Positions 1-8,728 of a DNA stretch of 64,000 nucleotides are shown piece after piece. The translations under genes and the position numbers were made by a program. Within the stretch, counting starts at the first letter, position 1. Each line of letters starts with the position of its first letter. The stretch is from Acidobacterium sp. S8. Its GTDB lineage: Bacteria; Acidobacteriota; Terriglobia; Terriglobales; Acidobacteriaceae. A model generated the notes under the pieces. The model ran no database searches and was not told the origin of the DNA. It saw only the letters and a program-made list of their open reading frames with translations. The stretch is taken from contig NZ_LMUM01000016.1 in the NCBI RefSeq assembly GCF_009765985.1, positions 62,001 to 126,000 on the forward strand, read 5' to 3'.

Positions 1-306
1 CAAGGGTTGATTATCGGTTTCGCAAATGACGGCATCGCGGGTGTACCAGGTGTATTGAGAGTAACTGTGGAGAGCCAGGACGGAAAGGTACTCAAGAGCG
101 GTTGTCTGGACGCCGGTTATCCGTTGCCGGGCAAGATTCGGCAGGCACAGTTCGTGCTTCCGAACGTCGTAGATTGGAAAGGATTGAAACTTAGAGCTGA
201 GATTGAGGTAAAGGGAATGCGCTATCCCGTGCGGTGGGCTTGTCACCAGAAGCTGAACGATGATGGCTCGCTCACACTGCGTCCCAACCTCCGTCGGCAG
301 GTCTAG
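1..306 (+). CDS. C-terminal part of an unidentified protein (5' end outside window)
   Basis: The frame is open from base 1 to the stop at 304-306, so this is the last 101 residues or so of a longer gene. The visible part alternates short hydrophobic and charged stretches typical of a beta-sandwich and ends in a segment with RYPVRWACHQKLN and DGSLTLRP. I do not recognise a family with certainty. An accessory beta-domain of a secreted carbohydrate-active enzyme would fit the look and the carbohydrate-related neighbours, but that is inference. An internal TTG at 7 is probably not the real start, because coding potential continues to the window edge. Confidence 0.55.
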   Translation, partial: QGLIIGFANDGIAGVPGVLRVTVESQDGKVLKSGCLDAGYPLPGKIRQAQFVLPNVVDWKGLKLRAEIEVKGMRYPVRWACHQKLNDDGSLTLRPNLRRQV

Positions 307-587
307 GCTACGATTGCTCTGATCCAAGAGACGCTCGTCTTAGCTACCTTTGCAGTCGCGTGGCGGAGCATGCATTTACGCCGAATCTTGACGCTCACCG
401 CAAGGTAAACAACGATTCCGAAAAAAGGGATCGCTGGTTTGGGAAAATTCTCACGATTATTGTGAATAATCATTGACTTATGACGAGGCTGTTATCACCG
501 ATCTGAAATGAATCAGGCAGCAGTTACGAAGCGAGCCTGTCGGACGTACTTCACTGCAGCAAATCTGAAGGACGAAATGAGAAATCA
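307..587. other. Non-coding gap with a 15-bp palindrome
   Basis: No gene is seen here. At 456-470 lies a perfect inverted repeat, ATTATT-GTG-AATAAT, followed at 473-478 by TTGACT, which resembles a -35 box, but no good -10 box lies at 16-18 bases. The palindrome could be a binding site controlling the amidohydrolase gene that starts at 588. This is a weak regulatory suggestion only. Confidence 0.35.
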
Positions 588-1499
588 ATGAAGCCGTTTC
601 ACCGATTGGGGGCATTGCTCTTTACATTTTCGGTCGTAATTTCAGCGTTAGCGCAAGCCGGCACTCCAAGGCTGATCGACGTTCATATACATTACAACGG
701 CGAGCCAGGTGTTTTGGAGAAGCTTCTCGTTAAGTTGAACGCCGTCGATGGAATGGCAATATTGCTGACAACGCCTCAAGGATTGCCTGAGGCAACTAGA
801 TTTATCCGAGAGCACCCGGATCGTTTCGTCGGGTTTGGAGATGTGAAATTAGACGACGTGAACGTCCTGGATGAGATCGACAGATTTCATCAGGCAGGCT
901 TTCGTGGCTTAGGCGAAATTACCTCTACACTGAAGAACTACGATGACCGTTCCTACTGGCCTATCTATGATCGTGCCGACAGATACCACATGCTTCTTCT
1001 CTTCCATACAGGTATTGTCAACCGACTACACCCAGAACAGCCAGCTGACATCAGTTTCGACCGAAGTCGCGTGACTCGTCTTGATCTGATCGCGCGGCAC
1101 TGGCCGAAGCTGACGATTATCGGCGCTCATCTTGGAAATCCTGATTATGCCGAAGCAGCCGAAATTGGTAGATGGGATCCAAATCTATATTTTGATGTTT
1201 CGGGAACGACTCTTCTCAAGAAGAAGAACGACTACCGTTTCTTCCAGTCGATTTTCTGGTGGAGCGGTCTCGTCAGTCCTCATACACCGAAGAACGGGGC
1301 GAACGCCTTTGAGAAGCTCGTCTTCGGTTCGGATGTCTTCAATGGAGAACTTGATGAGTTCGATGGTGCGTTGTCGCGTTATCACGCCATGCTGGATGCG
1401 TGTGAGGTTCCGCAGAAGTCACAGGAGGAGATTTTCTCTGGAACGATGTGGAACATTCTTCAACAGCAGGCAAGGGAAATGGCGGCAGATAGGCAGTAA
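588..1499 (+). CDS. Exported amidohydrolase (amidohydrolase_2 family)
   Basis: A 303-residue TIM-barrel metal-dependent hydrolase. Residues 1-24 form a signal peptide ending near ALAQAG, so the enzyme should act in the periplasm or outside. The metal-site pattern of the family is present: IDVHIH (H33, H35), a histidine at about 140 (LLFHTG), GAHLG (H181) and FGSD (D249). The family includes hydrolases and decarboxylases acting on ring or lactone substrates, so the exact substrate cannot be read from sequence. It is followed after about 100 bases by a second amidohydrolase of the same superfamily and then by a NagB-like gene, all on the plus strand, which suggests one transcription unit. Confidence 0.8.
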   Translation: MKPFHRLGALLFTFSVVISALAQAGTPRLIDVHIHYNGEPGVLEKLLVKLNAVDGMAILLTTPQGLPEATRFIREHPDRFVGFGDVKLDDVNVLDEIDRFHQAGFRGLGEITSTLKNYDDRSYWPIYDRADRYHMLLLFHTGIVNRLHPEQPADISFDRSRVTRLDLIARHWPKLTIIGAHLGNPDYAEAAEIGRWDPNLYFDVSGTTLLKKKNDYRFFQSIFWWSGLVSPHTPKNGANAFEKLVFGSDVFNGELDEFDGALSRYHAMLDACEVPQKSQEEIFSGTMWNILQQQAREMAADRQ

Positions 1500-1603
1500 C
1501 AAACGAGACGCTTCAGTGATCATGCTTCATTGGCGGCAGGATTCTGACTCTGCCAGCTGGGGAACAAACCTGCTCTCCTGACCGATTCAAAGCGAGGCAC
1601 GAT

Positions 1604-2746
1604 ATGCGGCGAGTACATCTCGAAGTGAAGTGGCAGTTAGCATGGACATTCTTGCTCGTATATGCCGCAGCGGCGGTATGCGGATGTAAAGCACGGCCTG
1701 CAGCGCCAGCTACATCCTCTTTAGCCACAGAGGCTCCGGTGACCGGGCCGTTTTCCACCCAGGAGCTCCAGCAATTCGCCGCACTCGATCCCATCGATAC
1801 ACATACTCACGTTTATCAGAGCTCACCTGAATTGGTCGCATTGCTTGAGCGGCTGAATCTCCATATTCTCGACATCGTCGTGGCGCGCGATCCCGATCAG
1901 AAGTCGCTGGATGAAGAGCGGCGGCAGGTTTGGGGCTTTGTGAATGTCAGCCACGGATATGCAACTATGTGCACGACATTCGATCCATTTCTTTACCGTG
2001 AACCTTCTTTCAGGAATGCTGCTATCGCGGAGATCGATAACGATTTCGATCATGGAGCAGCAGCCGTGAAGATATGGAAGAACATTGGCGAACAGGTCAA
2101 AGATCCCAAGGGACGCTACCTGATGCCGGACGATCCTGTGTTTGAACCGATTTATAAGGAAATTTCAGATCGCGATAAAACACTCATCGCTCACCTGGCT
2201 GATCCAGATTCTATCTGGGAGCCGCCAACGCCTAAATCACCAGACTATGGGTATTACATGCAGCACCCAGAGTGGTACATGTATAAAAAGCCGAATGCGC
2301 CATCGAAGGCGGCGATTCTGGTAGCTCGCGATCATGTCCTCGAGAGGAATCCGAAGCTTCGTGTTGTGGGCGCGCACCTGGGCAGTATGGAAGCCGATTT
2401 CAAACTATTGGCGGATCGCCTTGACCGTTATCCGAACTTCGCAGTGGATATTGCAGCTCGCATGCCTTACATTGTTATGCTGCCGCGGACAGATGCGATT
2501 GCCTTCATCGAGAAGTATCAGGACCGGTTAATTTACGCGACCGATCACAGCCTTGCCCCAGAAGCAAAAGCTCAAGATGCAGTGAAGCAGTGGGAGAGCT
2601 CCTACGCCTTCGATTGGCGCTTCCTCGCGACATCCGATTCACTTCAATACAGGGATCATCAGGTGCAGGGGTTAGCTCTTCCCACCGCAGTACTGCACAA
2701 GCTTTACCATGACAACGCTCTGCACTGGATCCCAGGAGTCATGTAG
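1604..2746 (+). CDS. Exported, probably lipid-anchored amidohydrolase
   Basis: A 380-residue amidohydrolase-superfamily protein. Its N-terminus has a hydrophobic stretch ending in AAVCGCKA, compatible with a lipoprotein cleavage site at the second cysteine. Metal-binding signatures are IDTHTH (H67, H69), AVKIWK (a lysine in the place of the carboxylated lysine, about 156), LIAHLAD (about 197), GAHLG (258) and YATDH (D314). It resembles the preceding amidohydrolase only in overall fold; the two are not close copies. It ends one base before the start codon of the NagB-like gene, so the two are almost certainly co-transcribed and translationally coupled. Substrate unknown. Confidence 0.75.
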   Translation: MRRVHLEVKWQLAWTFLLVYAAAAVCGCKARPAAPATSSLATEAPVTGPFSTQELQQFAALDPIDTHTHVYQSSPELVALLERLNLHILDIVVARDPDQKSLDEERRQVWGFVNVSHGYATMCTTFDPFLYREPSFRNAAIAEIDNDFDHGAAAVKIWKNIGEQVKDPKGRYLMPDDPVFEPIYKEISDRDKTLIAHLADPDSIWEPPTPKSPDYGYYMQHPEWYMYKKPNAPSKAAILVARDHVLERNPKLRVVGAHLGSMEADFKLLADRLDRYPNFAVDIAARMPYIVMLPRTDAIAFIEKYQDRLIYATDHSLAPEAKAQDAVKQWESSYAFDWRFLATSDSLQYRDHQVQGLALPTAVLHKLYHDNALHWIPGVM

Positions 2747-2747
2747 G

Positions 2748-3521
2748 ATGCGAAGCTTCCAGGTTGAAACCGCAAGAGTCGAGATTTATCCAGATGCGGT
2801 TTCAATGGGAAAAGCAGCGGCACAGGCGGCAGCCGAGGCCATCAAGGAAATTGAAAAACGTGAAGAAACAATCAATGTGATTTTCGCTACTGGTGCTTCG
2901 CAGCTTGTTACGCTTGATGCGCTTACGAAGATGGACAATCTTCCATGGACCAGAGTGCGTGGTTTTCACATGGATGAATATATCGGCCTTCCGATCAGCC
3001 ATCCGGCGTCGTTTCGCGGATACCTGCGAGAGAAACTGACAGAGAAGGTGAGCCTGAGAGAATTCAATGAAGTGGATGGCACTGCGCCTGATGCCGAGGC
3101 ATTCAGCCGTGACTATGCCGCGAAGCTATGCATCGCTGAGCCTCAGCTTTGTCTCATGGGTATTGGAGAAAATGGGCATCTCGCGTTCAACGATCCGGGA
3201 GTAGCCGATTTTAATGACCCCTTGGATGTGAAGGTCGTTCATCTTGACCGTGTGTGCAGAGAGCAGCAAGCTGCCGAGGGATGGTTTGCCAGCACCGACG
3301 AGGTTCCCGAATCTGCGATCACCATTACAATCCCGGCACTTCTGCGCGTCCCGCGACTCATCGTGTCGGTTCCAGGAATCCGTAAGGCAACGATCGTTCG
3401 CCGTAGCCTGACTGAATCGATTTCTACCGATTGCCCTGCTACCATTCTGCGTACACATCCCAACGCCACAATCTACCTGGATGAAGCTTCAGCTGCGGAG
3501 CTGAACGATCTGCTTCCTTGA
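2748..3521 (+). CDS. nagB: Glucosamine-6-phosphate deaminase-like protein (NagB family)
   Basis: A 257-residue cytoplasmic protein of the NagB/6-phosphogluconolactonase fold; no signal peptide. The start at 2748 is chosen because GGAG lies at 2734-2737 and the ATG follows the upstream stop by one base. Sugar-phosphate site motifs are FATGAS (46-51), FHMDEYIGLP (D76 matches the catalytic Asp72 of E. coli NagB) and GIGENGHLAFNDP. In E. coli NagB the last motif reads with Asp141, His143 and Glu148; here the positions are Asn142, His144 and Asp149. The enzyme would turn glucosamine-6-phosphate or a related aminosugar phosphate into a ketose phosphate and ammonia. The altered residues leave open another aminosugar substrate. 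Confidence 0.8.
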   Translation: MRSFQVETARVEIYPDAVSMGKAAAQAAAEAIKEIEKREETINVIFATGASQLVTLDALTKMDNLPWTRVRGFHMDEYIGLPISHPASFRGYLREKLTEKVSLREFNEVDGTAPDAEAFSRDYAAKLCIAEPQLCLMGIGENGHLAFNDPGVADFNDPLDVKVVHLDRVCREQQAAEGWFASTDEVPESAITITIPALLRVPRLIVSVPGIRKATIVRRSLTESISTDCPATILRTHPNATIYLDEASAAELNDLLP

Positions 3522-3542
3522 TTGTGAGAGGTATGGTGCAAC

Positions 3543-3558
3543 ACGACCGCTCGGTCGT
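3543..3558. repeat. Short perfect inverted repeat
   Basis: ACGACCG-CT-CGGTCGT forms two 7-base arms just after the NagB-like gene. A second pair of arms, CGGACC and GGTCCG, follows near 3567-3592. No T-run follows, so this is not a classical terminator. It could be an operator or a weak attenuating hairpin. Confidence 0.35.
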
Positions 3559-3621
3559 CGGCAAACCGGACCTTCAGGCCACTCTCGGTCCGCCTATGCC
3601 GATACGCCAATATTTTCTGTG

Positions 3622-3650
3622 TTGACTCCTTGGGGTCTTACTATTACTAT
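3622..3650 (+). promoter_or_regulatory. Predicted sigma70-type promoter for the TonB receptor and downstream genes
   Basis: TTGACT at 3622-3627 and TACTAT at 3645-3650 are separated by exactly 17 bases. Transcription would start near 3657 and leave a leader of about 70 bases before the ATG at 3726. Confidence 0.5.
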
Positions 3651-3725
3651 CGCTTTCCATCGATCGCTTTCGTATTACCCTGACTCCAATTGCTCACTAG
3701 TCTTGATTTGAAAGGTCGGACCGCC

Positions 3726-6700
3726 ATGGCTCGATTTATCAGGTTAGCTATCTTCTTATTAGCCGCGCTTCTGGGAACAGCTGCCATGTGGGCGGCCATT
3801 ACCGGCTCGATTTCTGGAGTGGTTACTGACCCCAGCGGAGCCGTCATGCCAGGATTGACCGTAGTAGCTACGAGTTTGTCGACGAACGTGAAGACCACCG
3901 CAGTCAGCGATTCGAAGGGTTTTTACAGCTTCCCGACTTTGAGCGTTGACATTTATAACGTGACGGTCAGCCAGCAGGGTTACCGCGACTATATCCAAAC
4001 CGGCGTGAAGATAGATGCGAACTCCGCGCTCCGCATCGACATCATCATGCAGCTCGGCACGGTTACCAATACTGTCAGTGTAAAAAGCGACACTCTGCAA
4101 GTGGAGACACAGAGCACGCAGAATGGCGTAGTCATTGACGGCCAAAAGATTACTTCTGTGCCGTTGAACGGACGTTCCTACATCGACCTGTTGAAGTTGC
4201 AACCAGGCGTATCGCCTTATTCCCATAGCCAGGACAGCAGCACATCGGGAGTCGGAGCGACTCAGGTCTCGGGTGACCTGGACAACGGCCAACAATCCGT
4301 CAACGGGGGCCGCACCGGATCCAACGCATTCATGGTGAATGGGGCAAATGCGGAAGAAGGCGTCCACAACGGCGCCGCAATGATCCCCAATCTCGACTCC
4401 ATCGCCCAGTTCCGTATCATCACCAACAACTTCGATGCGGAGTATGGAAACTACAGCGGTGGCCAGGTCAATGTTGTCACCAAGTCCGGAACCAATCAGT
4501 ATCACGGCACGGCGTTCGATTTCCTGCGCAACACCGATCTGGATGCCAGAAACTACTACGCTCCGACACGCGGCGTTTTCATCCAGAATCAATTCGGCGG
4601 TACGGTGGGCGGTCCGATCCGCAAGAACAAGATCTTCTGGTTTGGCGATTACCAGGGAACCCGGCAGATTTTGGGCCAGACTCAGAGCTATCCCGTGCCT
4701 TCAGATGCCGATCGCACGGGTGACCTGACGGACCAGGCGGACGCGCTCACTGGCACAGTAGTCGGTGCCGGCTGGGCTAACACTCTCTCTCAGACATTGG
4801 GATATCCGGTAACGCAGGGAGAAAATTATTACACTCCTGGCTGCGCGGATCCCGGAACTTGCGTCTTTCCCAATGCTGTCATTCCTCAAAGCGCGTGGTC
4901 GCCGGTTGCGGTGAACTCGCTGAAGTTCCTCCCTACGGCCAATGGAGTTGTCAACAATACCCCTAACTACTCCACCTCTGCCTACAACGGGACATTGAGC
5001 GACGATAAGGGAAGCGGCCGGATCGACATTCCTACACGAATCGGCGCTGTGTTCGGCTATTACTTCATTGACCGATTCCACACCGAGAATCCGTATAGCC
5101 AGGTAAACGTCCCGGGCTTTTCTGCAACCAATCAGGGTCAAACGCAAATGATCAATTTAGGGTTGACGACCACGTTTAACTCATCGACCGTCAACGATCT
5201 TCGTCTCGCATATCTGCGCGACGTAAACCTGACCGGCCAACCAACCTCAGGCCAGGGTTTGGGTGTCTCGCTTGCCTCGCAGGGTTTTGTTACTCCGTGG
5301 GGCCCCGAGGGCGGTATCTCCCCTATCAACCCTGCGTACGAGGGTGTTTCAAACTTTATGTTCAACAACTTCAGCCTTGGTGTCCCGCCTGACGCATTGA
5401 GGCAATATAACAACACCTTCCAGATCATCGATAACGTCACCAAGGTCTTTGGAACGCACACTCTGCAGTTTGGCACCAACCTCCACTACAACCAGATCAA
5501 CGAGCGTAACTATGACTGCTACAACGGGTGTTTTGGTTTTGATGGCGCAGAGACTGGCCTGGACTTCGCCGATTTCCTGATTGGGGCGCCCACCAGTTTT
5601 GTGCAGGCCAGCCAGCAGCTTCTCGATTCGCGAAGCAAATATTATGGATTTTATGGTCAGGATAGCTGGCGTGTGAACCGCAATTTCACCCTCAACTACG
5701 GCCTGCGATGGGAAGCCGCTACTCCCTGGTACGACACCCAGAACAAGCTGGAAACGGTCGTTCCCGGTGAACAATCGCTATCATTTCCCGGTGCTCCCCT
5801 CGGTCTGGTGGTGCCCGGAGACCCGGGCATCCCGCGCACGCTCGGGCCAACCAAGTACACCAACTTTGGTCCCAGGATCGGCTTTGCCTGGGCGCCAGAC
5901 GTGAGCGACGGTTTCCTCGGCAAGGTGTTGGGCGCTGCCGGAAAAAGCAGCATACGTGCGGGTTACGGTATCTTCTATAGCTCTATTGAGGACGCCACCG
6001 GATTCGTCGAGGTAGGCGATGCTCCTTATGGCAACTACTATTCTGTGTCATCGACTGAGCTGGCCACACCGTTTGTCGATCGGCCATCGGGAACTCCGGC
6101 CGGACAGAAGTTTCCCTTCGTCTTTCCTCCAACCAACGTGTCTCCTCAGAATCCCGATACAACCTTTAATTGGGCGGGAGCGACACCCATCGGCGGATCC
6201 GACTATTACTACTACAAAAACAAGGTGCCCTATGTCCAGGAATGGGAACTCTCTCTTCAGCGGCAATTGGGGACTGCAACCGTACTCAGCGTGAATTACG
6301 TCGGGACCATCGGGCGGCAGCTGCTGACGTTTGAGGAATCAAATCCAGGAGACCAGTCCCTCTGCCTGCAATTGAGTAACCCAGCCAATGTAGCGCCTGG
6401 TACGACGACTTGCGGGCCGTTCGGGGAAGACACAGTTTATACCACGGCGAGTGGCCAGACAGTGAACGGAACCAGGACGACCTTCGGGATTAACTTCAAC
6501 AGCAATCCCTACATGAAGACCGCAGTCGGCTCCAGCTTCAACTCGCTGCAGGTGACTCTGGAGCACAACGAAAAATACCTGAACTTCCTCATTGGATATA
6601 CCTTTGAGAAGTCGCTGGATAACGGTTCGGACTCCTTTGATGCGACCAATCCGTTGAATCCGGCCCAAACCTACGCATTATCGAGCTTTAACGTTCCGCA

Positions 6701-7247
6701 TAACCTGGTCGCCAGCTACACCATACAATTGCCCTTCGATCACTTTATCGGCGGAGGGGATATTGCGAAGCTGTTCACCGCTGGATGGGAGCTTTCCGGC
6801 GTAGCTACGTTTGCCAAGGGAGAGCCGGTTACTCTCAATGAGAATGACGATAATTCACTGCTTGGTGCCTTCAATGCAAACGTAGATGTGCCAAACTACG
6901 CGAACAACGGCAGCCCTCTTTATATAAATCGAAACCCGCGAAAGGGGCTGCCATATTTCAATCCGAACTACTTCGTCCCGGAAACAATCGGGCAGGTAGG
7001 CAACGCAATGCGGCGATCCTTCTCCGGTCCTGGCATCAATAATTTTGACATGGCTCTGCTAAAGACCACTGATATTACCGAGAACACTAAGCTGCAGTTT
7101 CGGGCAGAAGCATTCAATGTCTTCAACCATACGCAGTTTACGAATCCGAATGGGCTCGTCAACAACACCGGCCAGGGTGGTTTCGGTTATGTAACTGGTG
7201 CCAACGATCCTCGTATCATGCAGGTTGCCTTGAAGTTCCTGTTCTAG
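3726..7247 (+). CDS. TonB-dependent receptor, Oar-like, with carboxypeptidase-regulatory domain
   Basis: An outer-membrane receptor of 1173 residues. The ATG at 3726 gives a normal signal peptide (MARFIRLAIFLLAALLG...) and has AAGG about ten bases upstream; an in-frame TTG at 3690 is less likely. After the signal peptide comes a CarboxypepD_reg-like domain (about residues 25-115, ITGSISGVVTDPSGA), then a plug region with LNGRSYIDLLKLQPGV, and a long beta-barrel ending in a terminal aromatic residue (ALKFLF), as expected for barrel assembly. Receptors of this type are abundant in Acidobacteriota and are thought to import oligosaccharides or peptides with TonB energy. It heads the cluster of exported oxidative enzymes at 7427-15883, so its ligand may be the substrate of those enzymes. 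Confidence 0.9.
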   Translation: MARFIRLAIFLLAALLGTAAMWAAITGSISGVVTDPSGAVMPGLTVVATSLSTNVKTTAVSDSKGFYSFPTLSVDIYNVTVSQQGYRDYIQTGVKIDANSALRIDIIMQLGTVTNTVSVKSDTLQVETQSTQNGVVIDGQKITSVPLNGRSYIDLLKLQPGVSPYSHSQDSSTSGVGATQVSGDLDNGQQSVNGGRTGSNAFMVNGANAEEGVHNGAAMIPNLDSIAQFRIITNNFDAEYGNYSGGQVNVVTKSGTNQYHGTAFDFLRNTDLDARNYYAPTRGVFIQNQFGGTVGGPIRKNKIFWFGDYQGTRQILGQTQSYPVPSDADRTGDLTDQADALTGTVVGAGWANTLSQTLGYPVTQGENYYTPGCADPGTCVFPNAVIPQSAWSPVAVNSLKFLPTANGVVNNTPNYSTSAYNGTLSDDKGSGRIDIPTRIGAVFGYYFIDRFHTENPYSQVNVPGFSATNQGQTQMINLGLTTTFNSSTVNDLRLAYLRDVNLTGQPTSGQGLGVSLASQGFVTPWGPEGGISPINPAYEGVSNFMFNNFSLGVPPDALRQYNNTFQIIDNVTKVFGTHTLQFGTNLHYNQINERNYDCYNGCFGFDGAETGLDFADFLIGAPTSFVQASQQLLDSRSKYYGFYGQDSWRVNRNFTLNYGLRWEAATPWYDTQNKLETVVPGEQSLSFPGAPLGLVVPGDPGIPRTLGPTKYTNFGPRIGFAWAPDVSDGFLGKVLGAAGKSSIRAGYGIFYSSIEDATGFVEVGDAPYGNYYSVSSTELATPFVDRPSGTPAGQKFPFVFPPTNVSPQNPDTTFNWAGATPIGGSDYYYYKNKVPYVQEWELSLQRQLGTATVLSVNYVGTIGRQLLTFEESNPGDQSLCLQLSNPANVAPGTTTCGPFGEDTVYTTASGQTVNGTRTTFGINFNSNPYMKTAVGSSFNSLQVTLEHNEKYLNFLIGYTFEKSLDNGSDSFDATNPLNPAQTYALSSFNVPHNLVASYTIQLPFDHFIGGGDIAKLFTAGWELSGVATFAKGEPVTLNENDDNSLLGAFNANVDVPNYANNGSPLYINRNPRKGLPYFNPNYFVPETIGQVGNAMRRSFSGPGINNFDMALLKTTDITENTKLQFRAEAFNVFNHTQFTNPNGLVNNTGQGGFGYVTGANDPRIMQVALKFLF

Positions 7248-7338
7248 GAAAAATTTGTGTTCAGATCTGCAATTGTTGCCAGTTTGATGGCGGCACAATG
7301 GGCGAATGCTGAATCGACGGCAAGTGATTTCGACCAAC

Positions 7339-7391
7339 TTTGCGCCTTTGGACTGGTATCGATCACGACTCCACGCGGACAACAACCAGCG
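7339..7391 (+). repeat. Degenerate copy of the cytochrome c leader-coding segment
   Basis: Bases 7339-7391 closely match 9771-9823, which encode the end of the signal peptide of the di-heme cytochrome. The core GGTATCGATCACGA is identical and ACAACAACC is also shared. At 7339 the sequence no longer belongs to an obvious gene. A short frame here would read GLVSITTPRGQQPAG against GLVSITNLRAQQPAS in the cytochrome. It looks like a leftover of a duplication or deletion between these genes. Confidence 0.6.
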
Positions 7392-7426
7392 GGCCCTAGG
7401 GGCAGCTGCAATAGGAAAGGAACATT

Positions 7427-8728
7427 ATGCTGCCCGAGCGTGAGCTCAAAAATAATCTGAATGATCGGCGATCTTTTCTTAAATTGCTGGCCGCTGCTCC
7501 TCTCTTCGCCACCATTGCCTCGCGAAGTTTTGCGAGCACCGTGGCGGCTACTACGGGAAAATCTTCCTCCGCCGATGTTTATACCCGTCTTGGGGTCCGG
7601 CCATTGATCAATGCGCGGGGGACGTGGACGTATCTGAGCGGGTCATTGGAATTACCGGGCGTGCGGGAAGCGGTCGAGGCTGCATCGCGACAATTTGTTG
7701 ACTTGTTTGAACTACAGCGCGCAGCGGGCAAAAAGCTTGCGGAGCTTTCTGGTGCCGAATCCGGAATGGTCACGTCTGGCTCGGCTGGTGCGATGGCTCT
7801 GGCGACTGCGGGCTGCATCGCCGGGACCGATCCAAAAAATGTGTGGCAACTGCCCGACACAACCGGTTTGAAACATGAAGTTGTGATGCTGGGAGGGCGG
7901 AGCGCATTCGACAGTGCGATACGCCTCGCCGGAGGAAAGTTGGTGCTTGCGCATGGAGTGGACAATCTGCAGTCGGCCATTACCCCGCAAACGGCCATGG
8001 TCTATACAACGTGGCGGGACGACCGCTTGCAGAATACGCTGAAGATCACGCGGGCAGCCGGCGTCCCCTTGCTATTGGACGATGCGGCCGGCATTCCCCC
8101 GTTTGAGAATTTCAGACGCTACGCAAAGATCGGCGTCGATCTTTATTGCTTTAGCGGTGGAAAGGGTTTGGGTGGTCCGCAGTGTTCCGGGGTGCTGCTA
8201 GGCCGGAAGGACCTGATCGATGCCGCAATGGCGAATAACAATCCATGGGAGGGCGCCGTATGTCGGCCCATGAAGGTCGGCAAAGAAGAGATTATAGGGA
8301 TTCTTGCAGCAGTCGAATATTGGTCTCAAGCTGATCTTGCGGACCTAACCAAAGAGTGGCAGAGCAGGGTCGAACGCATCCAGAAGCTAGTTCAAACCGT
8401 ACCAGGAGTCACTACATCCATCATGACCCCTCAAGACGAGAACAGCTATCCGACCCTGACGGTAAAGTGGGACGTGCAGCGGTTCGGTTTGACGGTGGAC
8501 CAATGCGCTCAACAGCTGCGGGAGGGCGAACCCCGTATCGAGGTGCTCACGAACAATAATCCAAGTGGAGTACCCGCAGTCCGCGAAGGCGATGACCCCA
8601 AGGCAAAAGAGGAGGCGCCTCCGAACGTGTTGCAAATTATCTCAATGACCTTACAGCAGGGAGAAGATCTGACGGTAGGGAATCGCCTACGTCAGATTCT
8701 TGACAAAGCCCGCAAACAATCGCAGTGA
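7427..8728 (+). CDS. Tat-exported SelA-fold PLP enzyme (D-glucosaminate ammonia-lyase-like)
   Basis: A 433-residue pyridoxal-phosphate protein of the SelA/DgaE (D-glucosaminate-6-phosphate ammonia-lyase) family. The N-terminus has a twin-arginine signal (NDRRSFLKLL, residues 12-20, hydrophobic to about 31, cleavage after SFA), so the folded, cofactor-loaded enzyme would be moved across the inner membrane. The PLP lysine is K246 in SGGKGLGGPQ, and LLLDDAAGIPP (215-225) supplies the Asp that contacts the pyridine nitrogen. The start follows AAGGAA. Known relatives remove ammonia or water from amino sugar acids or related substrates. Its stop overlaps the GTG start of the bicupin gene, so the two are translationally coupled. 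That the substrate is a free aminosugar acid is inference from the dehydrogenase, lactonase and RidA neighbours. Confidence 0.8.
   Translation: MLPERELKNNLNDRRSFLKLLAAAPLFATIASRSFASTVAATTGKSSSADVYTRLGVRPLINARGTWTYLSGSLELPGVREAVEAASRQFVDLFELQRAAGKKLAELSGAESGMVTSGSAGAMALATAGCIAGTDPKNVWQLPDTTGLKHEVVMLGGRSAFDSAIRLAGGKLVLAHGVDNLQSAITPQTAMVYTTWRDDRLQNTLKITRAAGVPLLLDDAAGIPPFENFRRYAKIGVDLYCFSGGKGLGGPQCSGVLLGRKDLIDAAMANNNPWEGAVCRPMKVGKEEIIGILAAVEYWSQADLADLTKEWQSRVERIQKLVQTVPGVTTSIMTPQDENSYPTLTVKWDVQRFGLTVDQCAQQLREGEPRIEVLTNNNPSGVPAVREGDDPKAKEEAPPNVLQIISMTLQQGEDLTVGNRLRQILDKARKQSQ

Noticed and set aside
3759-4592. A 277-residue open frame antisense to the first TonB receptor
   Set aside because: It is a shadow of receptor codons with no start signal or domain.
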